Below the pieces are notes generated by a model. The model saw only the letters and a list, made by a program, of their open reading frames with translations, did not search any database and was not told the origin of the DNA. Positions 43,446 through 52,879 of a DNA stretch of 64,000 nucleotides are shown in pieces (the first letter of the stretch is position 1; every line of letters starts with the position of its first letter). This stretch comes from Pseudomonas sp. DNDY-54 (GTDB lineage: Bacteria; Pseudomonadota; Gammaproteobacteria; Pseudomonadales; Pseudomonadaceae): assembly GCF_019880365.1 (NCBI RefSeq), contig NZ_CP082271.1, positions 3,720,001 to 3,784,000 on the forward strand, written 5' to 3'. A program made the position numbers and the translations under genes.

Positions 43446-45002
43446 GTGAACCGGCCCGCATCCGTCAAGTCCGATAACTTCTTCCTGCTGATCTACCGCG
43501 CGCTGCGCCAGCGACGTATCCCGCTGGTGCTCCGGGTGGCCAGCCACACGCTGTTGCTTGTTGCCTTGGCACTCATCATTTATGCCTGGGTCATGGGCAT
43601 GCAGTTCAAGCACGCCATGGAGCAGCAGGCCGATGCCTTGGGGCAGAGCCTCATCACCCAGACGGCCGCCTCGGCGACCGATCTTCTGGTGGCCAATGAC
43701 ATCCTCAGCCTCAACGTATTGCTGAGCAATCTGGTGAAAAACCCGCTGGTTGCTCATGCGGCAGTTTATAGCGTCGATAATCGCGTGCTGGCCGAGTCGG
43801 GCTCGCGGCCACAGCGGAACCTGCTGGGCGACGAGGAGGGTCTCTACTCCACTCCAATCAGCTTCCAGGAGGTGATTGCGGGACACTTGCGCATCAGCCT
43901 CGACATGCACCAGTTTCAGCAGCCGATGACCATCAGCCTGCAGAGCATGGGTCTGCTCAGCCTTATCCTGCTTGCGCTGGCCCTAACATTAAGCATGCGG
44001 CTCGGTCGGCAGCTCTCGCTTCCCCTTATGCAGCTGCGTCTCTGGCTTCGCGACCCTGATGACCCGGCTCCTGGTGCCGGACGACAAGATGAAATAGGTG
44101 ATCTGGCGCGACAACTCCAAGCGCGTCTCGTACCTGAAGTACCCGAGCCCGAGATCGAACTGGACGACAGCATGCAGGACATGTACTCGGCGCATATCGA
44201 GGTGCCAGCCAATGCTCCGGTGGCTGACTATGAACGTGTTGAGACCGGGTTTGATGATCGTCTCGAAGACGATGATGTAGACCTGAATTCAGCCAAAACA
44301 GCCGTTGCGGCAGCGTTTGCACCTGACGATGACGACCCGTTCGACACGGACCCGCCCTTTTCAGAAGCCAAACCACAGCAGCCGGCGACAGTGACCCTCG
44401 CCCCCGCGCCTTCCGTTACTGCTGGGAAAAGCGGTGTTCTCGCGATTCAGCTCGGCGCGCAGGAGCAGCTTCGGCGCCTGCCACGCGCACAGCTTACCGA
44501 GCTGCTGCAGCGTTACCGCGACTGTCTGCAACAGGCTGCAACCCTGTATCAGGCTGAACTGCACACGCTCAATGACGGCAGCAGCCTGATGCTGTTCCAC
44601 AGCCAGGACGATGAGCAGAACTACCTGACCCACGCTATCTGCTGTGGCGAGCTCATGCGGGCGCTCGGACACGCCCTGCAAATTGAGGTCGCGGATAGCG
44701 GCATTACCCTGCAGCTGCAGCTGGGCCTGACCCAAGGCGACGGGCTCTACGACCTCAGCCAAGGCGACCTTCTACTCAGTGAGCAGGCCCAGGCCGCGCT
44801 GGCGATGTCCCAGCACAGTCGCAACCTGCTGCTGGTCGAACGCAGCATTGGCGAAGACAACCTTATTCGCCAGCGCGCACGCATTCGTCCGATTGCCAGT
44901 CCGGAAGGCGCCTGTTGCGTCGAACGCTTGCTCGAACCCTATCCGTCGCTGCTCGAGCGCCAGCTGGCACGCATGCACGAGCTGCGCAGCCGCAGCATGT
45001 GA
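43446..45002 (+). CDS. AhpA/YtjB-like membrane protein with degenerate cyclase-like domain
   Basis: About 518 residues from GTG 43446. Two membrane spans (about 33-51 and 165-184) enclose a periplasmic SMP-type region, followed by a HAMP-like stretch (RLGRQLSLPLMQLRLWL; QDEIGDLARQL). An acidic, low-complexity linker (about 262-325) leads to a C-terminal domain (329-490) whose pattern resembles a class III nucleotide cyclase fold. The metal-binding aspartates are not visible (IQLGAQ, LNDGSSLMLF), so it is probably not a cyclase. The family neighbours serB in many gammaproteobacteria; its function is uncertain. Confidence 0.72.
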   Translation: MNRPASVKSDNFFLLIYRALRQRRIPLVLRVASHTLLLVALALIIYAWVMGMQFKHAMEQQADALGQSLITQTAASATDLLVANDILSLNVLLSNLVKNPLVAHAAVYSVDNRVLAESGSRPQRNLLGDEEGLYSTPISFQEVIAGHLRISLDMHQFQQPMTISLQSMGLLSLILLALALTLSMRLGRQLSLPLMQLRLWLRDPDDPAPGAGRQDEIGDLARQLQARLVPEVPEPEIELDDSMQDMYSAHIEVPANAPVADYERVETGFDDRLEDDDVDLNSAKTAVAAAFAPDDDDPFDTDPPFSEAKPQQPATVTLAPAPSVTAGKSGVLAIQLGAQEQLRRLPRAQLTELLQRYRDCLQQAATLYQAELHTLNDGSSLMLFHSQDDEQNYLTHAICCGELMRALGHALQIEVADSGITLQLQLGLTQGDGLYDLSQGDLLLSEQAQAALAMSQHSRNLLLVERSIGEDNLIRQRARIRPIASPEGACCVERLLEPYPSLLERQLARMHELRSRSM

Positions 45003-45296
45003 TGCCATTTCTTCGTAGTTGGCTGCTTCGCGGATCTCGCTAAGACGGGGCATCGCGGGACGCGAGCATCCGCCCACGAGACACGATCCACTCGTGGATG
45101 GGCGAACAGCTCCTAGAGGTCGGGCCGAAGCAGCCGCGACGTCACTCAGCTCCGCAGGCAGCACCCCGCGTTATTTGCTCAGTGCAGGGCTTCTCGCATG
45201 GTCTTGCAACACTTGCGAAACGGTTAGCACACGGTTGAGTGCGCAACCACGGTTCGTACTGCACCGTGGCTGACGCCAGCTGCCGGGCTTAGCAGC
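45003..45296. other. intergenic region with short hairpin
   Basis: This 294-base gap lies between two convergent genes and shows no credible coding sequence. CCACGAG (45074-45080) and CTCGTGG (45091-45097) form a hairpin. GCATCCGCCCACGA at 45066-45079 matches 13 of 14 bases at 53072-53085 in another intergenic region, which hints at a dispersed element. Otherwise nothing was recognised. Confidence 0.4.
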
Positions 45297-45992
45297 TCAG
45301 AAGCGGAACACTTCCAGATCGGTTCTGATGGGTTCAACGGCGGGAATGGTCGGAAGCGCTGGCTCTGGTCGGCTCGGCGTCTTCGTGCTGTTGCGTTTGG
45401 CGGGCGCCCGGGACGCAACTGCCATGGGTTCGATAGCGGTCGCTATCATCTCGCTCAAGCGCTGTAATAACTCGCTTTGTGCACGGACCTGATCGCCCGT
45501 GCTGCCCTGATGCTGCTCTTGCAATCGAACCAGACGGCTGCTCTGATGCTTGCCTAGCTTATCCAGCACGCGCCATTGAGCTTCCAGTACCGCGGGATGC
45601 TGCGGGCCAGAATCCAGGCGGGTGATTTCAAGCTCGACCTGCACATCGGGATTAAAACCTTCTCGACCTGGGCTGAGCTCAAGACTCTGAGACTTTAGCC
45701 GCCACGCCAGCTGGCGCAGCAATAGCTGATTTACGTTGCCCTGTAGGTCTCCAGCCCAGCGTGCTCGCTGCCCTTCAGGCGCTAAACCTCCGTCTGGCAG
45801 GCGCTGCAGCAACGCATCGCGCTGCAGGTAGTCGGCCAACCTCACAGGCCCCAGCAAAATCGACGCACCGTCAGCCCCGGCCGCGGGCATCTCCACTGTA
45901 CCGTTGTCGAGTTGGTACATCGGCACTGGCTGCGTAACGCAGCCGGTGAGGCCGGCACAGGCTAGTAGTAAAACAATAGTGAGGCGCTGCAC
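45297..45992 (-). CDS. PqiC-like ABC-transport auxiliary lipoprotein
   Basis: A 231-residue lipoprotein with lipobox LTGC (Cys18) followed by the typical VTQPVPMYQLD opening of PqiC/ABC_trans_aux proteins. The middle part (SILLGPVRLADYLQRDALLQRL; NQLLLRQLAWRLKSQSLEL) fits that fold. PqiC partners with PqiA-PqiB in envelope lipid transport, but no pqiA, pqiB or mla genes are in this window. The C-terminal tail is Ala/Pro/Arg-rich and specific to this protein. Start is GTG 45992 with only a weak ribosome site. Confidence 0.72.
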   Translation of the reverse strand: MQRLTIVLLLACAGLTGCVTQPVPMYQLDNGTVEMPAAGADGASILLGPVRLADYLQRDALLQRLPDGGLAPEGQRARWAGDLQGNVNQLLLRQLAWRLKSQSLELSPGREGFNPDVQVELEITRLDSGPQHPAVLEAQWRVLDKLGKHQSSRLVRLQEQHQGSTGDQVRAQSELLQRLSEMIATAIEPMAVASRAPAKRNSTKTPSRPEPALPTIPAVEPIRTDLEVFRF

Positions 45993-46205
45993 GTTCGTCT
46001 CTACCTTGGCTCAGGACTTGGCTACGTCAGCCAGCTGGGCCTGTCTGCCCCGCTGCACCCGTCACCAGTCGCAGTACCGATTGTCTTCGACTTCCGACGT
46101 GCCATATGAATAAGCAACCCTGTCGGAGAGAGTCGGCGGGATATTGGAAGGCCGCTATCTTCCGTGAAACGGCCGCTGGAAGCCAGCCTTTAGCGTATTA
46201 CAGCG

Positions 46206-48464
46206 TCAGCTCACAGCCTCCACCAACAGCGCGTCCACCCGCTGAAAGCCGCGCGGCAGCTTGTTTCCGCGTCGACCACGCTCTCCCTTGTAATGCTCCA
46301 GGTCATCAGCCCTGAGTGAAAGGGTCCGCTTACCTGCCTGCAAAATCAGCGTCGCGCCCTGCGGCAACACGGCAAGATCCGTCAGGTACTCTTCACGGCT
46401 GGCGACGCGATCACCGGGGATGCCGATGATCTTGTTGCCCTTGCCTTTACCCAGCTGCGGCAGATCACGGATCGGGAACACCAGCAGGCGGCCTTCAGTC
46501 GTGACGGCCGCCAGCAAGTCCTGATCACGATTCTTCAACGGTCGCGGCGCGACTACGCGCGCGCCAGCGGGCAACGACAGCAGTGCCTTACCCGCCTTGT
46601 TCTTGGCTTGCAGGTCCTCACCCTTGACCACAAAGCCATAACCCGCATCGGAGGCGATCACATACAACGCCTCATCGTCTGGCAGCAATACGCATTCGAA
46701 ACTGGCCCCCGGCGGTGGAGTCAGCCGCCCGGTCAACGGCTCGCCCTGGCCTCGCGCCGAAGGGAGCGAGTGCGCAGCCAAGGAATAGCTGCGGCCGCTG
46801 GAGTCGATGAACACGGCGTACTGATTGGATCGACCGGGGGCAGCCGCCCGGAAACCGTCACCGGCCTTGTAGGACAGGCCAGTCGCGTCGATATCGTGAC
46901 CCTTGGCGCAACGCGCCCAGCCCTTCTCGGAAATCACCACGGTCACCGGCTCGGACGGCAGCAGCTCGTTTTCCGATAGCGCCCGCGCCTCGGCGCGCGC
47001 GACGATAGGCGATCGACGGTCATCGCCGTAAGTTTCGGCGTCGGCTATCAGCTCCTTGCGCACCAGCTTCTTCAGCTTTGCTTCGCTACCCAACAACGCC
47101 AGCAACTTCTCACGCTCCTTGGCCAGCTCGTCCTGCTCGCCGCGGATCTTCATCTCTTCCAACCGCGCCAGCTGACGCAAGCGGGTATCTAGGATGTAGT
47201 CGGCCTGCAGCTCGGACAACTCAAACCGCGCCATCAAGACCGGCTTGGGCTGATCCTCGGTCCGGATGATGTGAATCACCTCGTCGAGGTTGAGAAACGC
47301 GACCAACAAGCCTTCCAACAAATGGAGGCGCCTTTCGACCTTGTCCAGACGGAATTGCAGGCGGCGGCGCACGGTGCCGATGCGATAGGCAAGCCATTCG
47401 CTGAGCAATACCCTGAGGTTTTTGACCTGCGGCCGGCCATCGAGACCAATGACGTTGGTGTTGACCCGGTAGCTAGACTCCAACTCGGTGGTGGCGAACA
47501 GGTGCTGCATCAGCTCGTCGGCGTCGACCCGATTGGAGCGGGGAATGATGACAATCCGACACGGATTCTCGTGGTCCGATTCGTCCCGCAGATCGGCGAC
47601 CATCGGCAGTTTTTTCGCCTGCATCTGTGTGGCGATCTGCTCCAACACCTTGGAGCCCGACACCTGATGGGGCAACGAGGTGACAACGATATCGCCATCC
47701 TCGACGCGATATACGGCGCGCATGCGCACCGAGCCGCGACCGGTTTCGTAGATTTTCAGCAGGTCAGCGCGCGGGGTGATGATCTCCGCCTCGGTCGGGT
47801 AATCAGGCCCCTGAACATGTTCACAGAGCTGCTCGACAGTGGTCTTTGGATCATCCAGCAAGCGCACGCAGGCGGCCGCCACTTCCCGCAGATTATGCGG
47901 CGGCACATCAGTCGCCATGCCCACGGCGATACCGGTTGTGCCATTGAGCAACAGGTTAGGCAGACGCGCTGGCAGGGTCGCTGGCTCGTTCAGGGTGCCA
48001 TCGAAATTAGGAACCCAATCCACGGTGCCCTGCCCCAGCTCGGTGAGCAGCACTTCCGAATAACGCGACAGACGCGCCTCGGTGTAACGCATGGCGGCAA
48101 AGGATTTCGGATCGTCCGGCGCGCCCCAGTTGCCCTGGCCATCGACCAGCGTGTACCGATAACTGAACGGCTGAGCCATGAGCACCATGGCCTCATAGCA
48201 GGCCGAATCCCCATGGGGATGGAACTTACCCAGCACGTCACCGACCGTACGGGCCGACTTTTTGTGCTTCGAATCTGCGTTCAGCCCCAGCTCGCTCATG
48301 GCGTAGATGATGCGTCGCTGCACGGGTTTGAGGCCGTCGCCGATATGCGGCAGTGCGCGATCCATGATCACGTACATTGAATAATTGAGGTACGCCTGCT
48401 CGGTGAAGTCAGCGAGGGAGCGACGCTCCACGCCGTCCAGGCTCAGATCTAGAGATTCGCTCAT
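46206..48464 (-). CDS. parC: DNA topoisomerase IV subunit A
   Basis: A 752-residue type IIA topoisomerase subunit that decatenates daughter chromosomes with ParE. The active tyrosine is Tyr127 in AMRYTEARLSRYSE, and the quinolone-resistance region GKFHPHGDSACYEAM keeps Ser87 and Glu91, the susceptible form. The C-terminal domain has the repeated beta-pinwheel blades. Its ATG overlaps the stop of the VOC gene by one base (TGATG), so it is translationally linked to a chain of small genes that begins at parE. Confidence 0.97.
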   Translation of the reverse strand: MSESLDLSLDGVERRSLADFTEQAYLNYSMYVIMDRALPHIGDGLKPVQRRIIYAMSELGLNADSKHKKSARTVGDVLGKFHPHGDSACYEAMVLMAQPFSYRYTLVDGQGNWGAPDDPKSFAAMRYTEARLSRYSEVLLTELGQGTVDWVPNFDGTLNEPATLPARLPNLLLNGTTGIAVGMATDVPPHNLREVAAACVRLLDDPKTTVEQLCEHVQGPDYPTEAEIITPRADLLKIYETGRGSVRMRAVYRVEDGDIVVTSLPHQVSGSKVLEQIATQMQAKKLPMVADLRDESDHENPCRIVIIPRSNRVDADELMQHLFATTELESSYRVNTNVIGLDGRPQVKNLRVLLSEWLAYRIGTVRRRLQFRLDKVERRLHLLEGLLVAFLNLDEVIHIIRTEDQPKPVLMARFELSELQADYILDTRLRQLARLEEMKIRGEQDELAKEREKLLALLGSEAKLKKLVRKELIADAETYGDDRRSPIVARAEARALSENELLPSEPVTVVISEKGWARCAKGHDIDATGLSYKAGDGFRAAAPGRSNQYAVFIDSSGRSYSLAAHSLPSARGQGEPLTGRLTPPPGASFECVLLPDDEALYVIASDAGYGFVVKGEDLQAKNKAGKALLSLPAGARVVAPRPLKNRDQDLLAAVTTEGRLLVFPIRDLPQLGKGKGNKIIGIPGDRVASREEYLTDLAVLPQGATLILQAGKRTLSLRADDLEHYKGERGRRGNKLPRGFQRVDALLVEAVS

Positions 48465-48850
48465 CAGCAGTTTTCTTCAGCAAAGGATGGATGACGACTC
48501 CCGGCAGGTTGCTCGCCGAACTTGAGCAAGTTGCCGTGGGCGTCGGTGACGTAGAGTTCCTTCATGCCCCAGGGCCGCAGAACAGGCGCTTCCAAGGCCA
48601 GGCCACGCTGGCAAAGCTCGCGGTACAACGCCTGGCAATCACCGGTGCGCACATAGCAGGAAGTGTTTTCAGCAACGTGGCGGTCGTCGCAAAGCCAGAA
48701 GTGCAACTCGGCACCCTCGCGCTCCATGATCAAGTAGTCGGCCGCCTCCAGGAGCACTCGGAAGCCGAGAAACGAAGCGTAGAACTCACGACTCTCAGCG
48801 AGATTCAACGATGCCAGTACGGGCACCGTCGCCTGTATCAGAGCGCTCAT
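48464..48850 (-). CDS. VOC-family (glyoxalase/bleomycin-resistance-like) protein
   Basis: A 128-residue vicinal-oxygen-chelate fold protein: ATVPVLASLNLAESREFYAS at the N-terminus and MKELYVTDAHGNLLKFGE at the C-terminus. The family includes glyoxalases, dioxygenases and antibiotic-binding proteins; the pattern here looks most like the bleomycin-resistance-type binders, but a substrate cannot be named. ATG 48850 has AAAGG at good spacing; a GTG at 48859 would overlap the previous stop. It joins the following parC at TGATG. Confidence 0.82.
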   Translation of the reverse strand: MSALIQATVPVLASLNLAESREFYASFLGFRVLLEAADYLIMEREGAELHFWLCDDRHVAENTSCYVRTGDCQALYRELCQRGLALEAPVLRPWGMKELYVTDAHGNLLKFGEQPAGSRHPSFAEENC

Positions 48851-48855
48851 GGGGT

Positions 48856-49380
48856 TCACCTTTCCGAGTGGTGTTGGCGCAGCACCAAGGTACCGGCGCG
48901 CTGGGTGAATTCGAGTTGTTTCAGCGCGCTCATGCCCAGCAGCACTTGTTCTCCGCCAAAGCCCGGCGCAATGAGAGCACGGACATCGTGCAAAAGAATG
49001 TCGCCAAGGCCGAGACTGTCCAGCACGGTCCGGTAGCCGGTGGTTTGTCCGTTCGCGGTCTGTAGCATGACTGGCGCGCCGCGAGGAAGCTCAAGCCGGT
49101 CAGCCAGCTCGGCAGGAATCGCGACATCGGTTGCACCGGTATCCAGAAGAAAGGTCACGGTTTCGCCATTGATACGCCCGTCAGCGACAAAATGCCCCTG
49201 TACGTTGCTTTCCAGTCGCACCTCGACCTGTTCACCCAGGATGACCGAAACGGGATCGCGATTAGGGTTAAAGCGGCTCTGCTCCCAGTCGGCGAAAAAT
49301 TGGGTAGCCAGCAACAAGCCCGCCCCCCATGCCAGCACCAACATGACGCGGCCGACGCGGCGGCCGGCAGGCTGCGTCAC
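48856..49380 (-). CDS. retropepsin-like clan AA aspartic protease
   Basis: A 174-residue protein from GTG 49380, which overlaps the upstream stop (GTGA). One N-terminal membrane span (about residues 12-27) is followed by a single aspartic-protease domain with the catalytic motif FLLDTGATDVAIP and the later hydrophobic-Gly motif VLLGMSALKQLEF. This matches the periplasmic, membrane-anchored bacterial retropepsin-like family (TIGR02281 type), which would act as a dimer because only one Asp-Thr-Gly is present. Substrate unknown. Confidence 0.85.
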   Translation of the reverse strand: MTQPAGRRVGRVMLVLAWGAGLLLATQFFADWEQSRFNPNRDPVSVILGEQVEVRLESNVQGHFVADGRINGETVTFLLDTGATDVAIPAELADRLELPRGAPVMLQTANGQTTGYRTVLDSLGLGDILLHDVRALIAPGFGGEQVLLGMSALKQLEFTQRAGTLVLRQHHSER

Positions 49381-50360
49381 TGCTTCGCACCCCAGCCGCC
49401 CTTCGGCGCGCCGAAACGCCATACCACGGGGCGTTGCTCCCCGTCGGCACGGGTGAGCCCATTGTTGTCGATGCCAATCCAGGCGCCCTCAGCATCGACC
49501 CAGAGCGCCTCGGCATTACCAAACGGCGAATCATAGCGACGTGGATCGGTTAGCGCCGTGCCGGCGTAGGACCAGCACCGTTCGGTGTGGCCACTGGTCG
49601 GATTGCGCCGACAAACCTGGTGCGCCGAAGGCTCGAGCGTGAACAGCTTTTCCTGGTGGAACGCCAAACCCGCGAAGCGCCGCGGCAAGGGTTGATCGCC
49701 CAGCGCGGGCGGCGGAAGTTCACGGCCACCTTCGGCCAGCAGCACGCAGCCGCCTGTGCATTGCCAGCTGCTCTGATTGCGATGCATGACCATCAAGCCG
49801 CGACGATCGCGCTCGCCCGCAAGCCATAAGCGACCGGCTTCGGGGTCGACGGCGATACCTTCCAGCATCGAATTGAAGTCCAGCAGCATGCCGCTTGCGC
49901 GCGCCTGCCGGATCAATCCATCGGGAAGATTCAGCCACTCGGCCTTTCCGGCCGGGCTGACGCGCAGCACGGCGGCGTGCGCCTCACTCGCCAGATAGCG
50001 ATTACCGAGGTTGTCGCAACTAAGCCCTTCGAAATCCATCTTGCCGCCACGCACCATGCCGCTGATAGCGGTGCGCACGCGCATCCCCCAGGCCAGACCG
50101 GTATCAGGCGCGGGCGGGAGCTCAAAGCTTTCGCTCGTGGCCTGCCAAACACCTTCGCCCGACGCCAGCCGATACAGTCGATTGTCATCGCGGTCGGAAA
50201 CCGCCCACAGTCCGTCACCGCACCAAGCCAGCCCCGACAAATTACCCTGTTCGATCCCCTCGACGGGGTGCTCACTGATCAGCTCCAGCTCCGCAACGCC
50301 CTCAGCAGCCCAAACCGGCATCGCCAGGGCAAACACCAGCGCAATCCAACGATTATTCAA
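49377..50360 (-). CDS. periplasmic phytase-like/esterase-like beta-propeller protein
   Basis: A 327-residue protein with a signal peptide (cut near VWAAEG) and blade-like repeats, e.g. GNLSGLAWCGDGLWAVSDRDDNRLYRL and KMDFEGLSCDNLGNRYLASEAH, consistent with the esterase-like activity of phytase family. Function is not established. The start is TTG 50360; it overlaps the parE stop (TTGA), and GAGG lies seven bases before it. It links parE to the aspartic-protease gene. Confidence 0.72.
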   Translation of the reverse strand: MNNRWIALVFALAMPVWAAEGVAELELISEHPVEGIEQGNLSGLAWCGDGLWAVSDRDDNRLYRLASGEGVWQATSESFELPPAPDTGLAWGMRVRTAISGMVRGGKMDFEGLSCDNLGNRYLASEAHAAVLRVSPAGKAEWLNLPDGLIRQARASGMLLDFNSMLEGIAVDPEAGRLWLAGERDRRGLMVMHRNQSSWQCTGGCVLLAEGGRELPPPALGDQPLPRRFAGLAFHQEKLFTLEPSAHQVCRRNPTSGHTERCWSYAGTALTDPRRYDSPFGNAEALWVDAEGAWIGIDNNGLTRADGEQRPVVWRFGAPKGGWGAKQ

Positions 50361-52243
50361 ATCAATACCTCGGCGAGGTTGCCTTTGGATTCGAGCCAGC
50401 TCTTGCGATCACCGGCGCGCTTCTTGGCCAACAGCATATCCATGATCTCGCGCGTACCGTCAAAGTCATCGAGCGTGAGCTGCACCAACCGACGAGTATT
50501 CGGATCCATGGTGGTTTCACGCAACTGCGGGGGGTTCATCTCGCCCAACCCCTTGAACCGGGTGACTTGCGGCTTGCCGCGGCGTTTCTCGGCCAACAGG
50601 CGATCCAGAATCCCGTCACGCTCGGCTTCGTCCAGCGCGTAGAAAATATCCTTGCCCAGGTCGATGCGGTACAAAGGCGGCATCGCCACGTAGACGTGGC
50701 CGGCATCAACGAGCGGGCGGAAGTGCCGCACGAACAACGCGCAAAGCAATGTCGCGATGTGCAATCCGTCCGAGTCGGCGTCCGCCAGAATGCAGATCTT
50801 CCCGTAGCGCAGCTGGGAGATATCCGCAGCGCCGGGGTCGACGCCGATGGCCACAGCGATATCGTGAACTTCCTGGCTGGCCAGCACTTCACCCCCGTCG
50901 ACTTCCCAGGTGTTCAGAATCTTGCCGCGCAACGGCATGATGGCTTGGAATTCCTTGTCGCGTGCCTGCTTGGCTGAGCCTCCGGCGGAATCGCCCTCCA
51001 CCAGAAACAACTCCGAACGGACCGGATCCTGGCCCGCGCAGTCGGCCAGCTTGCCCGGCAACGCCGGCCCCTGAGTGATGCGCTTGCGCTCGACCTTCTT
51101 GCTTGCCTTGAGCCGCCTTCCGGCATTGCTGATCGCCAGCTCGGCGAGCTGCAATCCGAGCTCAGGGTGGGCGTTGAGCCAGAGGCTGAACGCATCCTTG
51201 ACTACGCCGGAGACGAACGCCGCCGACTCCCTCGACGACAAGCGTTCCTTGGTCTGCCCCGAAAATTGCGGCTCCTGCATTTTTGTCGAAAGCACGAAAG
51301 CGATCCGCTCCCAGACGTCTTCTGGCGCCAGCTTGACCCCGCGAGGCAACAAATTGCGAAACTCGCAGAACTCGCGCATCGCATCGAGCAGGCCCTGCCG
51401 AAGCCCGTTGACGTGGGTGCCACCTTGCGCGGTCGGAATCAGGTTGACGTAGCTTTCCTGCACACTGTCGCCGCCCTCCGGCAGCCACAGTAACGCCCAG
51501 TCCACTGCTTCCTTATTACCGGCCAGGCTTCCACAGAAGGGCTCGTCCGGCAGCCGCGCGAAGTCGCTGACCGCATCGACGAGATACGAGCGCAGGCCGT
51601 CCTCATAATGCCATTCAACCTTCTCGCCAGTGCTCTTGTCCTCGAAGCTGACGTTCAGCCCGGGGCACAGCACGGCCTTGGCCTTGAGCACATGTTTGAG
51701 TCGACTGATGGAAAACTTCGGCGAATCGAAATACTTGGGGTCAGCCCAGAAGTGAACACTGGTGCCTGTGTTGCGCTTGCCAACCGTGCCAATGATGTCC
51801 AGCTCGCTGGCCTTGAAGCCGTCGGCGAATGTCATGCGGTATTCATTGCTCTCGCGCTTGACCGTCACCTCCACACGGGTCGACAACGCGTTGACCACGG
51901 AGATGCCCACACCGTGTAAACCACCGGAAAACTGGTAATTCTTGTTCGAGAACTTGCCGCCAGCGTGCAGCTTGGTGAGGATCAGCTCGACGCCCGAAAC
52001 ACCTTCCTCCGGATGTATATCCACTGGCATGCCGCGCCCATCGTCTATCACCTGTAGCGAGTTGTCCTGATGCAGGATCACCTGAACCGAACTGGCATGA
52101 CCGGCCAAGGCCTCATCAACGCTGTTGTCGATGACTTCCTGCGCAAGATGGTTGGGCCGCGAGGTGTCCGTGTACATACCCGGACGCTTACGCACAGGAT
52201 CCAGTCCCGAGAGAACTTCAATGGCTTCGGCGGTGTAAGACAT
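50357..52243 (-). CDS. parE: DNA topoisomerase IV subunit B
   Basis: A 628-residue ATPase subunit of topoisomerase IV. It shows the GHKL ATP-binding domain (EVIDNSVDEALAGHA; IDDGRGMPVDIHPEEG; GGLHGVGISVVNALS), the transducer region, and the TOPRIM domain with LVEGDSAGGSAKQARD and LADADSDGLHIATL. Length is typical. It follows yqiA by 18 bases, as in E. coli (nudF-yqiB-cpdA-yqiA-parE). Confidence 0.97.
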   Translation of the reverse strand: MSYTAEAIEVLSGLDPVRKRPGMYTDTSRPNHLAQEVIDNSVDEALAGHASSVQVILHQDNSLQVIDDGRGMPVDIHPEEGVSGVELILTKLHAGGKFSNKNYQFSGGLHGVGISVVNALSTRVEVTVKRESNEYRMTFADGFKASELDIIGTVGKRNTGTSVHFWADPKYFDSPKFSISRLKHVLKAKAVLCPGLNVSFEDKSTGEKVEWHYEDGLRSYLVDAVSDFARLPDEPFCGSLAGNKEAVDWALLWLPEGGDSVQESYVNLIPTAQGGTHVNGLRQGLLDAMREFCEFRNLLPRGVKLAPEDVWERIAFVLSTKMQEPQFSGQTKERLSSRESAAFVSGVVKDAFSLWLNAHPELGLQLAELAISNAGRRLKASKKVERKRITQGPALPGKLADCAGQDPVRSELFLVEGDSAGGSAKQARDKEFQAIMPLRGKILNTWEVDGGEVLASQEVHDIAVAIGVDPGAADISQLRYGKICILADADSDGLHIATLLCALFVRHFRPLVDAGHVYVAMPPLYRIDLGKDIFYALDEAERDGILDRLLAEKRRGKPQVTRFKGLGEMNPPQLRETTMDPNTRRLVQLTLDDFDGTREIMDMLLAKKRAGDRKSWLESKGNLAEVLI

Positions 52244-52261
52244 ATGCGTCTCGTGATGTCC

Positions 52262-52879
52262 TTATAAATCGGAGAAGTCGAGGTCTGCAAAGAGGGCTGG
52301 ATCGAAGCCGGCAAAGGCCAGCAACGCGGGAAGCCGCTCGGCGAAACCCTGGAAGCCGTGATCTCCGCCGGCCTGGATGCGTACCGCGCAACCCTTGTAA
52401 AAATCGGCCGCGTGACGGTAGTCCAGCGTTTCGTCGCCCGTTTGCAGCCACACCTGATAGCGATCGGCATTCCCTGGCGGCGCAACCTCCAGTTCGGCCA
52501 ACGCGACGACATGATCCTCGGTCAGCTCCCAAATCTCGCCCGTATAGAGATTGGTCTGCGGCCCGAGATAACCGTCAAAACGGCGATGCGGCGTCACTGC
52601 CGGATTGATTAGCAATGCCTTGAGCCTGTGGCGCTCGGCGAGGTGCGTTGCATAGTATCCGCCGAGTGAGCTGCCGACCAGCATGGGGCGCCCCAGCTCG
52701 GCAATCGCAGTTTCCAGCTGGACAATGGCCTGGCGTGGATGATGGTGCAACGCCGGTACCCGTAATTGCACACCCATACCGATACGCTCAAGCGCGGCCG
52801 TTAACTGACTGGCCTTCTGCGATAAGGGCGAGCTGTTGAGGCCGTGCATGTAAAGGATGGTCGGTTGCGTGCTGGTCAT
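52262..52879 (-). CDS. yqiA: YqiA-family alpha/beta-hydrolase
   Basis: A 205-residue esterase of the YqiA/YcfP family. It opens TILYMHGLNSSP, carries the nucleophile elbow VGSSLGGYYATHLA, and has a C-terminal AGGDHGFQGF with the catalytic histidine. E. coli YqiA has esterase activity on acyl-CoA. ATG 52879 was preferred to an in-frame start at 52900. It lies between cpdA and parE, as in E. coli. Confidence 0.9.
   Translation of the reverse strand: MTSTQPTILYMHGLNSSPLSQKASQLTAALERIGMGVQLRVPALHHHPRQAIVQLETAIAELGRPMLVGSSLGGYYATHLAERHRLKALLINPAVTPHRRFDGYLGPQTNLYTGEIWELTEDHVVALAELEVAPPGNADRYQVWLQTGDETLDYRHAADFYKGCAVRIQAGGDHGFQGFAERLPALLAFAGFDPALFADLDFSDL

Noticed and set aside
48195..48225. parC quinolone-resistance region examined for resistance changes
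   Set aside because: Ser87 and Glu91 are the susceptible residues, so no resistance claim is made.
47271..48380. 369-residue open frame antisense to parC
   Set aside because: Shadow frame opposite parC; composition rich in His, Gln and Arg and no domain recognised.
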